Assembly (NCBI RefSeq): GCF_932294415.1
Contig: NC_065538.1
Span: 46,848,843 to 46,912,842 of the forward strand
Length of the DNA stretch: 64,000 bases
Source: Quercus robur
Taxonomy: Eukaryota > Streptophyta > Magnoliopsida > Fagales > Fagaceae
Direction of reading: 5' to 3'
The notes under the pieces were generated by a model. The model saw nothing but the letters and a program-made list of their open reading frames with translations, was not told the origin of the DNA and did no database searches. Of the stretch, positions 12,913-25,362 are shown one piece after another; the stretch's first letter is position 1; every line of letters starts with the position of its first letter. The translations under genes and the position numbers were made by a program.

Positions 12913-13429
12913 CATTTTGCATTCCTGGCCTAAAACAGTGAGGTTTTGGCTAATAAAAGTTGTTGATAATAGTCCATTCACAAATAGGTTCCCACGTGTG
13001 TACGTCCTTTCAACTGATTGTGACCCGCTCCTGACGCTTCAAAATCCACAGCTCCGTAATAAATGCAACAAGCGGCTTGCTGTTTCCCACATTCTATGGT
13101 AAGATCGTGATCAAACGTCTCTAAATTCGTCACTAAAAGGGGCGAGAAGGTTACCGCTCCTTTTTTCCCAGCCTATATATAGAGATATGTGAGGTTCTTA
13201 TCTCCATTTCGCCTCCCTAGAAGCAAAAAAGATCATAAATACGCTCCTCACACTTGATAACCTCATCTGAGGAGTCCTTCTTCCCCGAATTCCTAAGTGT
13301 GCATTTTTGTTAACAAGAGTTCTTCCCTTATTCTTTCATACTAGCAATTTTTTTTTTTTTTCCTTTTTCCCAAATGGATAGATTTTTTAGTTTGGTTAAC
13401 ACTCCTAAACACTGAGAGGAGTTTAAGAG

Positions 13430-13976
13430 ATACTATAGGATTCCTTGCAAAGTGTCAATACAGCATTGCAACTTAGGTGAATGGCACGAGAAGAGGCCTA
13501 CTGGAGCCTTTGCAATTCCCATGATTACCTTCATTGAAGGGGGTATGAGGATTCTTATGGGTAGAGTCACTAGGGATTTTTTAAATCTTTTTAGATTGTG
13601 CCCCACCCAATGTGTTCCAAACATGTTTAGAATATTAGGTAGTGTAAATGCATTGAATGAAAAGTTAGGTATATACCTTACCCATCATGATGTAAACTGG
13701 GTATATAATTGTTAGAAAGATGTCAACGGGGGGTATTACCTAAAAACTAGGGTTCCCACCGTTAGACTAATCTCTTGTCTCCCCGAAATGAACAAAGGCA
13801 TGGACAAGGACTTTCTCATCGTTTCAGGGAAGTGGCATGACGGACTCCATTGTCCTACCCAAGATGGAACTTCAGGTGGGATGACTTAGGGACACTTAAA
13901 AAGTCTACGTTAGCTTAGGAAACTCTATAAACAATTTATTTACATATCCACCATTTCATCATTTTATTTTTGTGTG

Positions 13977-14017
<41 letters not shown>

Positions 14018-15900
14018 TTTACTTACTAAAACTTGAGCTTGTCCGACCTGCAAACTAACATGAATTCTTAATTGCTCTTTCTTAGATAAAAAAAGCCACT
14101 GTCAAGAGACGAAGCTTGGTGAAATTCGATCTACTGAACCAAGTTCTGAGGTTCGAGATCTTCCTACACCGGGACGGTCAGCTCCACGCAATTCATGTGA
14201 TTCTGGGTTTTAAACCCATTTCCAATTGCTTCCAAGTGTCCAAGCACGTAATCAAGGCCCGAGACTCTCATCTTGCCCTAGTTAACATGGTCGTTGAAGG
14301 ATTTATAAGTAAGCCTCCTCCTGAGGGAACACAATTAGTCGAGCTCCCTACCTTCAAGGATCCTCAACCAATCGTAGAGGAAATTACATCCTCAGACGCA
14401 GAAGCTGAGATAGATTTTGAGGATAATACTAAAAATCCCATTCGAGACGAGGATTTTGAGGTCTTTTACCATATAAACGAGACCAAGGAGGAAGGACTCA
14501 GCCCACATCCAGCTGCAACCCTAGTTAGTAAGGACCAAGAGACTACTGAAGTGCCTAAAGGGATGGTGATAGAAAAGAGATTGCCAGATTTAGTTTCTCT
14601 CCTAGAATCCCATGTCGGGACCACAGCTCCCGAAGTCCCGATAATTCCTAGACCTCCAACTCCAATTCCTCTTGCCTCTGTACAAATCGAACCAGTGGAT
14701 AAAAAATGAAAAAGGGACAAGAAAGGAGGTAAAGGCCCTATAAAGAGGGTGAAGTCTAGGAGGAAACTCTTCCTAAGCCCACCAAGGTGGCAAAGATGAC
14801 CTAAGCCCAACAAGAAAGGGAGGAGAAAGCTCGGAAGCTGTCTCTAAGCATCGATCTCGGGTTCTAAATTGGAATCCTATCTTTCAATTGGACGACTCAC
14901 CTCTCTGTGAAGATTCTTCAATCTGTAACTTCGACAACAGAAGAGCGAGCTATGTGGCCAATGCTATGGAACAGGTGCTTCTTCTCCCCAGGGATATGGA
15001 TGAATTTCGAAACTTGAAGAAGCACGAACTCTTTCTATCCATAAAGAGGGACCTAGCTCTGGTAAGATTTCCTTACACTCACTTTTCTACTTCTAAAACT
15101 TCATTATCATAGTCATGTCCATTCTACGTGTACCTTCTTAATAATTTCTACCTCAACTATTCACGTACAGGCCACCTAAGCAGCACATGTAATGGAAGAG
15201 TGGGTTGACCAAGCATTTCGTGACTTGAAGGAAGAGGAGTCCAAACGCTACACCGCGCAGAAGTATGTTACCTCAATAGACAAGAAGTTAACGGAGATTC
15301 TCCTTAAGTTAGAAGAATGCGACAAGGCCAGGAAGAGTTCTAAGGCTTCAATAGAGGGCTTAGAGAGGCAAGCCCGAGAGCAGCTCTTACAATTTAGGGA
15401 GGCAGAAAGCTAGCCCGCAATTGCTCAGACAACCATTTTCGAGCTAAAGAAAGAGCTAAGCCAGAAAGATGAGGAAATGAACAAGGTCGAGCAAACCGCA
15501 TATGACCAAGGGCAAAAGGAGACTGAGGCCTACCTTAAATCTCAACTCCCCGTTGTATGCCATAACTCTTTCCTTCAAACCTAGATTGAGACCCTTAATG
15601 CTGATGAAGTTGACCCTACTTTTGAGTTAAGGAATCTGGAGAAAGCCTTCTACCCTCCAGCAATTAGAGTCACTTAGCCTCCTATCGGTACTTTTGGCCC
15701 AACTTTGACAAGCTCCACTGAGAACCCCCCACCAAAGTCCAGCACTACTACTCTTGCCCAATCCAAACCAGCTAAACACCATTGTCCCTGCTAAAACCAA
15801 ACAAATCGAGCCACCTATCTCCAAGCCCAGTGCAGCTTCTCCATAAAGCATCGAGGTGGTAGCCAAGGTGCCTTAAACAGCAAGAGACTCCTCCACAACT
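13430..15900 (+). other. Antisense ORF region of the Tat element (aORF)
   Basis: Between the integrase end and the LTR, the plus strand (opposite to gag-pol) holds a series of open segments. They include 13452-13715 (start MSIQHCNLGEWHEKRPTGAF), 14116-14709 (acidic and Pro-rich), 14888-15112 (ASYVANAMEQVLLLPRDMDE) and 15192-15413 (Lys/Glu-rich, coiled-coil-like). The stretch near 13790-13880 encodes a motif like MNKGMDKDFLIVSGKWHDG that I recall from unannotated proteins in many plant genomes. Tat-lineage elements are known to carry additional, sometimes antisense, ORFs. The region is decayed and its function is unknown. Confidence 0.65.
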
Positions 15901-16211
15901 GTCTCAACAACTAAAGTGGTTCTCCCTGCTCCAAGTCCAACTGCTAAAGCGCAACCTATCATAGGGATAAGGACACAAAAGACTCCCAAGACCTAGGGAA
16001 TGTAACAGTGGGGCTATTTGCTACTTTTTTTTTCTTTTTCTATTTTTGCAGAAGGCATTTTGTGTTTACTTACCTTCTCTTTTATATGTACCCATTTGAA
16101 CTTCATTTTATGGAAAACTTTTGTTAAAACCTTGTCTTACTAACCTGCACTTATATTTTCATGATTTACTATTTGTTTACCATGCCCATGTGTAATTAAG
16201 TATCTGTACCG

Positions 16212-16750
16212 AGGTGTTAATTTCTCGAGGTACGTGATATGAGAAATCGAACTTAACCAAGGTAAGATTGAACACAACAAACATATTCTAAGTATTAATT
16301 TACCCAAGGCAAGTGACCCAAGGAGTCGAACCTTGCCGAGATTCTTTTTAACATAAAAATAAGCTAAGTGTTAATTTACCCAAGGCAGATGACCCAAGGA
16401 GTCGAACTTAGCCGAGGTTCTGTTTAATATAAAAATAATCTAAGTGTTAATTTACCCAAGGCAGGTGACCCGAGAAATCGAACCTAGCCGAGGTTCTTTT
16501 TAACATAAAAATAATCTAAGTGTTAATTTACCCAAGGCAGGTGACCCGAGGAGTCAAACCTAGCCGAGGTTCTGTTTAACATAAAAATAATCTAAGTGTT
16601 AATTTACCCAAGGTAGGTGACTTAAGGAGTGGAACCTGGCCGAGATTCTGTTTAACATAAAAATAATCTAAGTGTTAATTTACCCAAGGTAGGTGACTTA
16701 AGGAGTCGAACCTAGCCAAGGTTCTATTTAACATAAAAAATAATCTAAGT
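16212..16750. repeat. 76-bp tandem repeat array inside the LTR element
   Basis: The landmark ctaagtgttaatttaccc recurs with starts at 16288, 16364, 16440, 16516, 16592 and 16668, and in part at 16745, a period of 76-77 bp. A more diverged unit precedes it from about 16212, giving about seven units. Each contains a cgaggttct-like motif. It lies just after the end of the integrase region. Confidence 0.92.
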
Positions 16751-16818
16751 GAGACAACAAGAATCTTAAAAATACATTTGATTGCATATAAAACATAAAC
16801 CCTTACAATACTGCTAGA

Positions 16819-18174
16819 TTAGAAATAATAATTTTGTAAATTGTTCACATTCCATGGACGAGGTACAACAAGTCCATCCAAATCCTCTAACCTATATGCC
16901 CTCATTCCAGCTACTAAAGTTACTTGATATGGCCCCTCCCAATTAGGACCTAATTTTCCCCAAAAAGGGTTTCTTGCACTCCCAACAACCTTTTGCAAGA
17001 CCAAATCCCTTAGAATAGAAGCTCTAACCTTTACCTTTTTCTCGAACCCTTGCCTAAGCTTTTGTTGATATTGTGCCAACCTAACTACAGCCACCTCCCT
17101 TAGTTTCTCAACCAAATCAAGGCTATGAGCAAGGAATTGCACATTGCCATCACTAAGGGGTTGGTTGGACCTCAGAGTTGGGAACCTTGTTTCTGTAGGA
17201 ATAATTGCCTCAGCTTCATAGGTCATGGAAAAAGGGGTCTCACCCGTGGATCTTCTTAGTGTTATGCGATAGGTTCACAAAACATGAGGTAGCTCATCTA
17301 CCCATTTTCCCTTTGCATCTTCCAATGTCTTCTTCAAACCGTCCAATATAACCTTATTTGTGGCCTCAGCTTGCCCATTACTCTAAGGATATGACAGAGT
17401 AGAGTATCTATTCTTTATTCCTAATTCACAACAGTATTTCCAAAAAGCTTTGCTGTCAAACTGAAGTTCATTATTTGAAACAAGGATGCTCGGGACCCCA
17501 AATCTTGTGATGATATTCCGCCATACAAACCTTTTTACATTTTGATCTCGGATATTTGCTAGTGATTCAGCTTCCACCTATTTAGTGAAATAGTCAATAG
17601 CTACCACGAGATACCTCCGATTCCCTATGGCTCTAGGGAAGGGTCCTACAATGTCCAATCCCCATTGGGCAAAAGGCCAAGGGCTACTTAGTAGGTTCAG
17701 CAATCCTCTTAGCTGATGAATGCTAGGAGCATACCTCTGACACTGATCGCATTTCTTAACATACTCCTACGAGCCTTTTTGCATGCTCAACCACCAATAC
17801 CCTTGTGTCAAAGCTTTATGAGCAAGTGACCTACCCCCTGTATGGCTATCCCAAATCCCTTCATGTAATTCTTCTAACAACATTTCAACTGCCTCGGGAT
17901 GAACACATAACAAGTATGGTCCCGAGTATGAGCATTTGTACAGTTTTTGGTCCTCAAAAAGCCAAAAACTTAGCGCCTTTCTACGAACCTTCTCCACCTC
18001 AACCCGATCCTCGAGTAAAATTCCATCCTTCAAAAATGCGACCAACGGATCTTGCCAGCTAAGGCCTGCCCTCGTAAAATTAATTTCCACTAAAAGTAGC
18101 TCATTATAAGCAGGTGACACATAACTCTCTACGAGCACGATCCGAGGCAAATCCTCCCTACTTACCGTGGCCAA
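16819..18174 (-). other. Integrase region of the LTR element
   Basis: Minus-strand segments show an integrase zinc-binding start (KALTQGYWW near 17790-17820), the core with FGVPSILVSNN and the C-terminal TYEAEAIIPTETRFP block followed by LGPNWEGPYQV. These are typical of Tat integrases. Part of the fossil; broken. Confidence 0.85.
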
Positions 18175-18261
18175 AGTTACAAGTGAATCAGCATGAGAAG
18201 TCTTACCTCAAGGAACTTGCTCAAGCGTAAAAGAATGAAAGTCCCTTGACAATCACTTTAC

Positions 18262-18906
18262 TCAACCTAAATACCAAAGCATTCTCGGATCCTTTGCTTC
18301 ATACTCTCCCAGGACTTGTCCAACCATAAGTCTTGAATCACAATATGCTCTTATAGTCTTGCCACCAAGCTTTTGCATAGCATTCAAACTTGCCAGCAAA
18401 GCTTCATACTCTGCTTCATTATTTGTTGCTAAAAACCCGAGCCTAAATGACTTCTCCAAAGTAATACCTTCTGGTGAAACCATCACAATCCCTATTCCTG
18501 ATCCCTTCTTATTTGCTACACCATCCACGAATAACTTCCAGGTACACTTAGCTACTACCATTTCCACATGCACAAGCCCTTCAAGTCTTTCCCCTACCTC
18601 CGAGCTTCCCGATTCCTCAGTAAATTCTGCTATTAAATCTACTAGAACTTGACCCTTCATAGATGTTCGCAGCATGTACTTGACATTGAATGCTCTGAGC
18701 ATGACCCCCCATTTGGCCACCCTTCCCATATAATCTGATTTTCAGAGCAAGGCCTATAAGGGCAACTAAGTCAAAACAACCACAGTATGTGCCTAAAAAT
18801 AATGAAGTAGCTTGGTGGCATGAATGATAACAAGAACTACTTTTTCCAAGTGAAGATACCTAACCTCGGCCTCTTGTAGGGATTTACTAACATAATACGT
18901 TGGATT
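18262..18906 (-). other. RNase H plus archaeal-type RNase H region of the LTR element
   Basis: The segment 18262-18600 encodes KLFVDGVANKKGSGIGIVM and NNEAEYEALLA, the second (archaeal-like) RNase H typical of Tat elements. Sequence on its element-upstream side, up to about 18906, keeps traces of the usual gypsy RNase H. Fossil; broken. Confidence 0.75.
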
Positions 18907-20096
18907 CTAAACTCCTTTGTCCACACATATCAAGACCAAACTCACAGCATGCCGAGCTACAACCATATAAGCATATAAAACTTCCTCATTTTCTAGTCTG
19001 GACAAGATTGGTGGACGGGCCAGGTACGCCTTCAACTCCGCAAAAGCTCTATCACACTCTTCAGACCATGTAAAATCCTTCCACTTATGCAATAGCTGGA
19101 AAAATGGTCTACACCATTCTACAGACTTTGGTATGAATCTATTCAAAGCCGTCGTCATTCTAATTTGGCATTGAACTTCCTTCGAGTTCCGAGGAGGACA
19201 CAAATCATGGATGGTCTTAACCTGGTTGGGGTTAACCTCAATCCCAAGATGAGTTATCATATATCCCAGAAACTTTAATCCTACTCCAAAGGAACATTTT
19301 GAAGCATTCAGGCACAGCTTGTGTTGCCTTAAGATCGCAAAAATATCACCGAGGTTTGACAAATGTTCGGTCTCTTCTTTACTTTTCACCACCGTATCAT
19401 CAATATAAGCCTCAATGTTTCTTCCCAACCGATTCTCAAACATTCTCGTCACCATTCTCTGATATGTCGACCCAACATTTTTTAGTCCGAATGACATTAC
19501 TTTATAGTGGAAGTTTCCCATTAGAGTGAGGAAGGCAGTTTTCTCTTGGTCCGACAATGCCAAAGGAATTTGGTGGTAACCTTAGAAAGCGTCTAGGAAG
19601 CTCATCCTCGAATGCCCAAATGTTGCATCCACCAATTGAACAATTCTGGGAATCGGAAATGGATATTTTTTGGACAAGCCTTGTTGAGGTTCGTGAAATC
19701 TAGACATACTCTCCACTTTCCCGACTTCTTCTTTACTACCACTGTATTGGCCAACCATTCAGGGTAGAAAACCTCTTTAATTGCTCTAACCTGTTTCAAC
19801 TTACAGACCTCGTCCTTAATGGCTTTGGCATATTCTTTTGAGGACCGCCGAGGTATTTGTTTCTTCGGAGTAACACTAGGGTTAACATTCAAATGATGAC
19901 AAATAAATTCAGGATCAACCCCAGGTGATTCATATGCATTCCACGCAAAGACGTCAAGATTGTCTTTCAAAAACACCACCAACTGCACTTTATCCTTTGC
20001 TAGGAGTAGAGATCCAACATGAAAATATGAATCTACATCTTCCCCAACAGTGAGCTTTTCCAACTCCTCACACGATATTGAATTGTCTGAGGACAC
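18907..20096 (-). other. Reverse transcriptase region of the LTR element
   Basis: Minus-strand segments contain KSGKWRVCLDFTNLNKACPK and, further on, FGLKNVGSTYQRM and AYIDDTVVKSK, the YxDD active-site box of Ty3/gypsy reverse transcriptase. Fossil; broken. Confidence 0.9.
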
Positions 20097-20201
20097 AGGT
20101 AACCTTATCTATGATTGCTACAACGTCAGGACAACCTCAAAAGAATTCAACTTAGTGACGTGGTGATTAACTGTTGCCACCATGCATTGCCTAGTTATTG
20201 A

Positions 20202-20573
20202 CTAACATCCCACCAATTCAACCACCCTTCCATTAATGGGATACTTCACCTTAACATGCAACGAAGATGCAACTGCCCCCATGGCATGCAACCATGGTCT
20301 GGCCAAAATGGCAGTGTATGGCGAAAAGACATCTACTACTATAAAATCCATGCTTACCATCCTATCCCCAGTTAAAACAGGTAATCGAATCCTCCCCTTT
20401 GGGATAGTGGAACTCCCATTAAACCCTATCAACGGGGAATCATACCGGTCCAAATCCTCAGGTTTGAGCCCCAAACCTTTGAACAAGTCCGGGTACATTA
20501 TCTCAGCTCCACTGTCTTGGTCAATCATCACCCTCCTGACATCATACCCCGCTATCTGCACGGTCATCACCAA
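20202..20573 (-). other. Aspartic protease region of the LTR element
   Basis: VRRVMIDQDSGAEIMYPDLF resembles the DxGS/A active-site segment of gypsy proteases, followed by the usual LIGFNG and VVDVFSPYTAILARPWLH blocks. Fossil. Confidence 0.8.
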
Positions 20574-20879
20574 AGCATCGTCATGTGGCTAAATGGTTCC
20601 TAACTTGTCATCCTTAGAAAATCCTATGATTGGTTGATCCGAGACCCTAAATCTTTTACTCAAGGCTTCACTTTCAAGGCCTTCCACCTGCGTCGACATC
20701 AGCATTACCCCTTTAGCTGGGTAAGGCTCCTCTCTCATAGTTGCAAAAATAACATTTATTGTCCCCAAAGTCACCCGAGGGATGCCATCATTATGTGATC
20801 CACTCCCAGTTCGGTTTGCTTGATTATTTGACTGTTGCAGAAATTGTCTCAATTTGCCCGCTTTCACCAATTGGTCCAA

Positions 20880-21931
20880 AAAGGCCTACAAGGTCCTACA
20901 ATCCTCAGTCGTATGACCCCAATCTTGGTGATATTGGCAATACAAGCTTTGATTTCTTTTAGTGGGGTCACCCCCCCATCTTATTCGACTATCTAAAATA
21001 TAGTTTATGTTTGATTTTATCCAGAACTTGATATATCGGTTCCTTAAACACCGAGTTCACCATTTAAGGAGAGACACTTGATTATAATATTCCCTCCTTG
21101 GTTGAGAAGACAAAAACCGACCTTCTGAGTTATCCCTCCAATCACTAGTAGAAACCTTATTTTTACTTCTGACGGAACTTTGATAGTCCTCAACCCTTTT
21201 ATGCTCTTCAATCCAATCCATCAATTGGTGCACATTCCAAGGGGGTTTCATGGTAAGTGACTTCCACAAATCAGAATTTGTGGGAAGACCCACCTTAAAA
21301 GTCCATACAGTAACATCCTCGAAATCTCCATCAATTTCATTATAAAGCTCCCAATAACGATCTGAGTAAGTCTTCAATGTTTCTCCCTCTTTCATTGACA
21401 TTGAGAGTAACAAATCCAAAGGACTAGGAACCCAGCCATAAGTCAAGAATCTTGCACCAAAAGCCCTGGTCAACTCTTCAAAAGAATGTATTGATCCTTC
21501 CGCCAGACTATCAAACCACCTCATTACTACCGGTCCGAGGCTTGAGGGGAAGACCTTACACATCAAAGCCTAATTCTTGGAGTGAATAGTCATCCTTTGG
21601 TTAAAGTGGCTCACATGTTCAACAGGGTCAGTTCTACCATTATAGATGGTGAAAGCAGGCTGGTTGAAATGACGAGGGAGCTTAGCCTACTCAATACTTT
21701 GAGAAAAAGGAGAACGGGATATTTAAAGGAGGGCTTTACCCATGGTTTCATGACCTTGACCCTTCCTTGGTGGGGTAACAGATTTCTTACGATGGTGTTT
21801 TCATCTTGAAGTATGCCTGGAAGATGACATAAATGACTCACTGAGTAGAGTCCTACTCCTAGGCCTATAACTTTCATCACTACCAAAACTCGAGTACTGG
21901 CCTGAAGAAGGAGTCCTATCATCTCTCCCAT
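20880..21931 (-). other. Gag region with zinc-knuckle remnant
   Basis: Segment 21057-21566 is a retrotransposon gag domain (WFDSLAEGSIHSFEELTRAF, LSMSMKEGETLKTY). A zinc-knuckle-like CQYHQDWGHTTEDC lies near 20890-20940. Fossil; broken. Confidence 0.8.
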
Positions 21932-22203
21932 GCATCCTGCGTCAAAGACATCTACGTAACCGTTCTAACTTTCTCTCTAAATCACACACTTCATCATCTA
22001 GTGATTGATAGTTGGCCTCCTGCTACCCCGTTCGTCTTGTAGAAAAAGATGCTCCCTAACTATGCGTATGAGTCTCGAGGCGATCTTTTCTTCGCTCCAA
22101 ATTGACAAAGTAGTCCCTACATTAGGAGCCAACAGACTCTTGCGATCCGCTTCACCCATGACTAGCCATAATTATGAAGTTGCACAAGGATATTCAAAGA
22201 AAT

Positions 22204-22223
22204 TTCCCACAGACGGTGCCAAT
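22204..22223 (-). other. Primer binding site of the LTR element
   Basis: Just inside the right LTR the minus strand reads TTGGCACCGTCTGTGGG, close to the TGGCGCCGT-type primer sites of Tat elements. The priming tRNA is not certain. Confidence 0.6.
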
Positions 22224-22883
22224 TGTAATGACGAAAAATGCAGTTAATCAACTTGTGGAAATAAATGAAGATTCTGCTGTTTACTATCACAATAATTTGT
22301 TTAGAGATAGGAAGTCAAATTTGATTATGATATCTAATGCGTAAACTAAGAAGGTTTACGTCAGAGAATTGAATAAGAAAGGATGCCTCTTCTATTAATT
22401 CACAGATTAAGAACTAGTTAAGAAAAAATACAAGTGTAGGTTCTCGGGTCTAGTCTGAGGTTGGGGTTACAAATGGATGGATTCTTTTCCTTCTTTTTCT
22501 TTTTCCATCCCCCTTGCATCTGGATCTTCCTTTTGCTTTTATATCCAACTACAACTCATCAAATCTTACACTTGGAGGGCTGAGATTGTACTCCTAAAAC
22601 ACCTGTCCCATCCAAAACATACTAGCAAGCTTTACCCTATAATCTTAGCTGTGCTATCGCTGTTCATGGTCATTTTCTCATTAAGGTAATGCGGAGGGGA
22701 TGGCTTCTATACCCTTCTTTCTTCATCCTTCTCATGTTTCGTACCAAGTCTACTTTCCTTCCTTTTTGATGTTTTAACTTTATGTGCCTTATAAAACTAG
22801 TGCTCATCCTCGAGGTCCGAGATGCATCCTCGAAAATAACCTTAACTGCCCATTTAAGTTAGATGTGGGATCCTCGTCCCCAC

Positions 22884-22884
<1 letters not shown>
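22224..22884 (-). repeat. LTR (5' LTR in element orientation)
   Basis: 661 bp, TGTAATGA to CCCCACA on the plus strand, matching 12208-12894. Confidence 0.93.

Positions 22885-22959
<75 letters not shown>
22885..22959. repeat. (TA)n(GA)n microsatellite, right half of the LTR-element target
   Basis: TA units continue directly after the LTR and change to about 14 GA units. Confidence 0.9.
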
Positions 22960-22963
<4 letters not shown>

Positions 22964-23283
22964 CCATAGATTAAACTCTAAATTTTATTTAAGTCTTGTC
23001 CACGAATCAATTTAGCAATCATAGAATAACATAATGTTTTGCTTATATTATGAAAGTTTTGATTAAAAAACAAAATGCTAGCCAAAATATCAAACCCATT
23101 TACTATGGTCAACACATAGTTTTATCAACGGTTTTTGTTTTTCTCTTCTTCATTACTACCCATAATATATAATGAAAATGAATAAGGATATAGTCTCTGG
23201 CTTCAAATTAAAATGATTTCATAAGTTTAGGACTAAAATTGACAATATTAAAAACCAGATCTAATCTAAAACATGGTATAGCT
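22960..23283. other. Intergenic, nothing recognised
   Basis: A/T-rich sequence without open frames or repeat ends, between the microsatellite and the solo LTR. Confidence 0.5.
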
Positions 23284-23288
23284 CTAGC

Positions 23289-24711
23289 TATTGGAAAATG
23301 AGGTTTTGCATCTCATACAAAATACACAACGGAAGCAATAATCACGGATCTACTTCATTCATGAGAGATAACATGTGACCTTGAATTCTAGAACAAAGAA
23401 TAGAAAGCATACCTTGATGCTATGAAATTCAAAACCAAGACTTGAGAAAACCTCTAATCATCATCTCAATTCTACATAGTGCCCAAGAAATGTGGTCTTT
23501 CAATCAGTTTATGCGTATGTCCTTGATGCTATGAAATTCAAAACCAAGACTTGAGAAAACCTCTTATCATCATCTCAATTCTACATAGTGCCCAAGAAGT
23601 GTGGTCTCTCAATCAGTTTACGCGTATGTGTTCAAGGGAGAATAAGGGAGTGGCTTACACTCACATACACAACATTTCCATAATCTATGTTCTCAAATTT
23701 TGTATATTTCTTTCCTTATACATAACTAATTGGGCTAGCCTTTTGGGCCTGCCCAATTGGGCTTTAGTTTGTGACTTGAGATGGGACCAAAGGAAACAAA
23801 TAAGACTCTAGCTCCAATAGGCCTTAGGCTTATTTGTCAACTCTTGACAAGTCTAAAATTACCATTAAATATATAAATATAATTGCACTGTAGGCCTTAT
23901 TAATAAATTATATCCTAAGACTCTAATGATATCAATTGACCCCTCCATGAAATATCCATAATGAACAAAGTTATAATGAACTATCACTTTGTAAACAACT
24001 CTTTTATCCTTGAGTACCCATTTTAATCTTTTAATTATTCACATTTATTGAAATCTGATTTCAATAAACATAAGCTTTAGTAACTCCTTACTAAAGTGGG
24101 TGTCTTGAATAACCAATTCCCATTAAACTTATCTCAAGAGGATATTTCGTGTCTCTGTAAAAAGATATTATGAATTCCATCTTGAGAATATGTGTTCCCT
24201 CAACACTACAGTGGTTACCCAACATACTGAGGTTTTGACCGTGAATATTAGATCTCACTCTTGATATATCAAAGTACCTTATATTTCATGATCGGGTTCA
24301 CTATCTTTTTAAGATTGAGAGTCTATGAAATTAGAAGTCGTGAGATTAATTATTCAAGTGATAGTTGTTGATTGAATAATTAATCTTACAGTGGTCTAGT
24401 TTAATATGTCTTATCTCTTAAGACACATCAACACATTAACTAGAAGTCTCAACTTCAATGATCAAGACAAACCATCTTAATTGATGTGTTATAGTCTTCG
24501 CAGATGAAACGCACAATTTCATCACCAACTACAAACTATATTTTGAGTTTACAAGGAACTTGTGATTTATATCTTCTATGAGTAAATCACATACAATGCA
24601 TCTCAAGGACTATGATAATATCTCATTAATTCATTTATAAATAATCTCATATAATTAAACAGTTTAATTATTTATGACATTAAATTGGATTTTAGGGCAT
24701 AAACCCCAACA
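23289..24711 (-). mobile_element. Solo LTR, probably Copia-like, minus orientation
   Basis: The minus strand begins TGTTGGGGTTTATGCCCTAA, a common plant LTR start, and the two ends form a short inverted repeat (TATTGG and CCAACA on the plus strand). CTAGC flanks both sides (23284-23288 and 24712-24716), a 5-bp target duplication. No gag-pol is present in the 1423 bp, so it fits a solo LTR left by recombination. It is a fossil. Superfamily is inferred from the start motif only. Confidence 0.72.
23413..23630. repeat. 109-bp tandem duplication within the solo LTR
   Basis: The landmark cttgatgctatgaaattc starts at 23413 and again at 23522. The two units are nearly identical. Confidence 0.88.
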
Positions 24712-24716
24712 CTAGC

Positions 24717-25353
24717 TTTTTTTTGTTGTTGTAATTTTTACAGGAGTTTGGCTAGAGATTTGTAGCATATTAAAAAGAGATTTTTGATTAGTAGTCAAGA
24801 ATAAAACCAAGAAAGAGAGCATTTGTGTTGAGTTTTCTCCATTTAGAATTTTAGTTTTTGAATTTCAAGAACTTGGAGAAAGGAAAAAGTTTTCCTTTAA
24901 CTCAATTAGAATTTTATTTAAAAAGTCATGTAACTAGAAGTACACATGAATAATTGAATTATCTTTTCAACTGCCACATAATGGGTTGGAAGAATTTTTC
25001 TCCAAGACATTTTCATGTGATAAAATGGTGTATATATCATTGAAAAATGTTTGAAAAAAATTTTTAGGGCTTGGTTTAACCGTTTAAGTGTCAATTTTAT
25101 TCCAATGTTTTGTATTTTCAAATGATAAATTCATGACATCCATTTTTTATGAATGTGAAAAATGGTCATTTCTCCCATCTTCCTAATACTACTGAGAAAA
25201 CAAAAAAATATTTTAAGGTTGTGAAATAGGATGTCTACGTACCATCATTTTTTTTGAGAAGGATACGTCGTCATTTGATTGCCAATGGACGGAAACAAAG
25301 GAAAAGAAATGGGAGTAGTTTTATTTAAAATATTGATTTTAATGTTTTATAAG
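24717..25353. other. Intergenic, nothing recognised
   Basis: A/T-rich sequence between the solo LTR and the Pack-MULE, with no coding signal. Confidence 0.5.
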
Positions 25354-25362
25354 TTAAATTTT

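Larger units (their letters stand above)
12208..22884 (-). mobile_element. Ty3/gypsy LTR retrotransposon fossil, Tat lineage, coding on minus strand
   Basis: The element is bounded by two LTRs that start TGTAATG and end CCCCACA, with TATAT on both sides, though the duplication is ambiguous inside a TA microsatellite. Minus-strand order from the right is primer site, gag, protease, reverse transcriptase, RNase H, archaeal-type RNase H and integrase, the Ty3/gypsy order. A second RNase H, no chromodomain and extra ORFs between integrase and the 3' LTR point to the Tat lineage. It is broken, with at least half a dozen interruptions across gag-pol. The LTRs differ by roughly 7-8% by eye plus indels, suggesting an insertion several million years old or older, depending on the substitution rate. 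Confidence 0.92.
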
